DNA of 64,000 bases from Streptomyces sp. PR69 (GTDB lineage Bacteria > Actinomycetota > Actinomycetes > Streptomycetales > Streptomycetaceae): positions 49,877-113,876 of the forward strand of contig NZ_JAOWCB010000018.1 of the NCBI RefSeq assembly GCF_026420845.1. Direction: 5' to 3'. Below are positions 62,090 to 64,000 of the stretch, piece after piece. The stretch's first letter is position 1; every line of letters begins with the position of its first letter. The notes below the pieces were generated by a model that had not been told where the DNA came from, searched no databases, and saw only the letters and a list, made by a program, of their open reading frames with translations. The position numbers and the translations under genes are program-made.

Positions 62090-62156
62090 GGTGGGTGCCC
62101 CCCTCGGGCGGTCGGTTCGGGTCGGTCGGCGGGCGGGCGGGATGCCCGCCGTCACG

Positions 62157-64000
62157 TCACTCCACGGCGCCGCCGACCCGGTCGGTGCGGGGCGCGGGGG
62201 CCGTGTGCGGCGACTCCGGCGCGGGTGTGGGTGCGGCGTCGGCCGCCGAAGGGTCCGCCGCTCCGGAATCGTGCGGCGCGGGCGCATCGGCCTGCACGGC
62301 CGCGCGTGCCCCGCGCGGCCCGGACGCGTCGGGCCGCGCGGGCATGGTTGCGGCGACGGGCCCGGACCCGTCGCGCTGCACAAGCTCGTCAGGCCGGGCC
62401 GCGGATGAGGCCGTCCGCCCGGGCCCGCCACCTCGCGCGAGCCCGTCACCTCGCGCAGACGCGGCCCGCGGCACGGGCACGTCACCTCGCGCAGACGCGG
62501 TCCCGGCCGTCCTTTCGCGCCGCGGTACGGCCGACGGCCCATCCGGTCCTGCGGCCGACGGGACCCCGCGCGGCCCGGATTGCCGTCCGGACGGCGGCGG
62601 CAGGCGCAGCCGCGGCGACAGCAGGACGGCGAGGGCCGCGAAGCCCGCGCCGGCGAGGAGCGCGGCGCGGAAACCGGCGGTCTGGTCCGCGGCGGTCGCA
62701 TCCGGTCCGAGGCCCGCGGTGGCGACGGCGACGAGGACGGCGAGTCCGAGCACCGAGCCGAACTGCTGGCTGGTGTTGACCAGTCCGGAGGCCAGACCGG
62801 TCTCCTCGGGCCCTGCTTCCGCGGTCGCGGCGACATTGGTGGTGACCATGACCAGGGGCAGGGCCGCGCCGAGGACGAGGCTCGGGGCGAGCACGGCCGT
62901 GGTGAACGTCCCGTCGGCCGAGAGCGACAGCGCCAGCCAGACCATGCCGCCGAGCAGCAGCGCGAACCCCGCCGTCATGGTCGTACGCAGCCCGAGGCGG
63001 CCGATGAGCCGGCCGGTCTGCGGTGCGACCGCCACGACCACGAGGGAGAGCGGCAGCAGGCCAAGTCCCCCGGTCAGCGGCGAGTGGTCGAGGACGCTCT
63101 GCAGATACAGGCTGACCAGGAAGAACATCGGGAACAGCGCCATCTGGGCCAGCGCGCTCAGCGCGTTGGCGCGGCGCAGGGCGGGCCGGCGCAGCACGGC
63201 GGGCGGTACGAGGGGGTGCGCGGTGCGCCGTTCCCAGAGGGCGAAGGCGGCGAGGAGCACGAGGCCGGCCGCGCCCGCGGCAAGGGTGCGGACGCCGGTC
63301 CAGCCCGCTTCGCCCGCGCCGACCAGGGCATAGGCGAGAAGCCCCAGGCCCGCGGTGCAGGCGAGCGCCCCGCCGAGGTCGAAGCCGGGCTGTGCGCTGC
63401 GCGTCCCCCCGTCGAGCACGCGCAGCGCGATCAGCCCGAGCGCCGCGGCGGCGAGCACATTGAGCCAGAAGGCGGAGCGCCAGCCGAGGGCGTCGGTGAG
63501 CACTCCGCCCAGTACGGTGCCGAGGACTCCGCCCAGTCCGCCCATGGCGGCGAAGACGCCGAGCGCCCGGTGCCGGGCGGGGCCGTCCGGGAACAGCCCG
63601 AGCAGCAGCGCGAAGGCGGCGGCCGCGGCGAGGGCGGCCCCCACGCCCTGCGCCGCGCGCGCCGCGATGAGCTGGCCGGGGGCGGCGGCGACGGCCCCGG
63701 CCGCGGAGGCCGCGGCGAGCAGGCCGAGCCCGGCGAGATACACCCGCCGCCGTCCGAACAGATCGGCTGTGCGTCCGCCGAGGAGCAACAGCCCGCCGAA
63801 GGTGATGAGATACCCGTTGGCGACCCACGACAGCCCGGCCGAACCGGACCCGAGGTCCCGGCCGATGGACGGCAGCGCCACATTGAGCATCGCCGTGTCC
63901 ATGATCATCAGTAGCTGGGTGGCGGCCAGCAGCGCGAGCGCGAGGGCCGTCCGCGTCTGGCGGCCGTCGGCCGCGCATGCACGTGTGCCGGGCCGCCGCC
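62157..64000 (-). CDS. MFS drug-efflux transporter (DHA2 type), 5' end beyond the window
   Basis: The protein has about 14 membrane helices and the motifs of the DHA2 family: LMIMDTAMLNVALPSIG (helix 1), the RTADLFGRRRVYLAG loop (motif A), RAAQGVGAALAAAAAFAL and motif C-like GGLGGVLGTVLGGVLTD. The frame remains open from 63908 to the window end with a hydrophobic run (TALALALLAATQLL) that belongs to helix 1, so the start lies upstream. The last ~130 residues are a disordered tail with SARGD/LARG repeats. It lies 67 bases upstream of the PrnB-type gene and probably exports or gives resistance to the product. Confidence 0.88.
   Translation of the reverse strand, partial: RRPGTRACAADGRQTRTALALALLAATQLLMIMDTAMLNVALPSIGRDLGSGSAGLSWVANGYLITFGGLLLLGGRTADLFGRRRVYLAGLGLLAAASAAGAVAAAPGQLIAARAAQGVGAALAAAAAFALLLGLFPDGPARHRALGVFAAMGGLGGVLGTVLGGVLTDALGWRSAFWLNVLAAAALGLIALRVLDGGTRSAQPGFDLGGALACTAGLGLLAYALVGAGEAGWTGVRTLAAGAAGLVLLAAFALWERRTAHPLVPPAVLRRPALRRANALSALAQMALFPMFFLVSLYLQSVLDHSPLTGGLGLLPLSLVVVAVAPQTGRLIGRLGLRTTMTAGFALLLGGMVWLALSLSADGTFTTAVLAPSLVLGAALPLVMVTTNVAATAEAGPEETGLASGLVNTSQQFGSVLGLAVLVAVATAGLGPDATAADQTAGFRAALLAGAGFAALAVLLSPRLRLPPPSGRQSGPRGVPSAAGPDGPSAVPRRERTAGTASARGDVPVPRAASARGDGLARGGGPGRTASSAARPDELVQRDGSGPVAATMPARPDASGPRGARAAVQADAPAPHDSGAADPSAADAAPTPAPESPHTAPAPRTDRVGGAVE

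Overview
The window is about 72% GC by eye, with GTG starts, GGAGG-type ribosome sites and actinomycete-specific families (DUF397, XRE/DUF5753 regulators, anti-sigma-type ATPases, c-di-GMP enzyme next to ligA, GlgX and GlgP). This points to a Streptomyces chromosome, in the conserved core. As I remember it, the order rmdB-ligA ... nifS ... gcvT ... glgX ... glgP matches the S. coelicolor SCO5444-SCO5499 interval. No tRNA, rRNA or CRISPR was seen.

Layout. 1-8.6 kb (minus strand): gatC-gatA, the GGDEF/EAL protein RmdB, DNA ligase LigA, a MetE-like protein and an SDR. 8.6-11.3 kb: DUF427, the remnant of a secreted CdtB/EEP-like gene, and a WhiJ-type trio (ATPase / XRE regulator / DUF397) around a palindrome-rich divergent promoter. 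11.3-19 kb: mnmA, its sulfur donor (a cysteine desulfurase), a Tat-type amidase, a WGR/beta-propeller protein, a TetR regulator facing two small membrane proteins, a thioesterase and a TRIC-type membrane protein. 19-25 kb: a five-gene peptide ABC transporter, with a strong hairpin between the binding-protein gene and the permease genes. 25-33 kb: two SseB-family proteins, a P-loop protein, then a tandem glycine riboswitch driving gcvT-gcvH-glyA, followed by sdaA. This is a glycine/serine one-carbon locus. 33-41 kb: a YVTN lipoprotein, a second ATPase, an enoyl-CoA hydratase, two tandem L,D-transpeptidases and glgX.

41-56 kb is the accessory part. It has a decayed LuxR regulator, a heterodimeric ABC exporter, a frameshifted FG-GAP gene, a secreted M4 protease and a tyrosine phosphatase. 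Then comes an island of lower GC (about 49.9-54.2 kb). One edge is an XRE gene cut off within its sensor domain. Inside are three SUKH immunity-type genes, an IS5-type fragment and a small secreted RHS-type toxin gene. An IS630-family element is inserted in that toxin gene at a TA dinucleotide. Removing the element and one TA rejoins the toxin reading frame exactly.

56-64 kb: glgP, then a minus-strand set made of a PhzS-like flavin monooxygenase, a PrnB-type (IDO-fold, DUF1864) haem protein and an MFS exporter that runs off the window. This looks like the edge of a small, unassigned natural-product pathway and, with the toxin island, is the most interesting part of the window.
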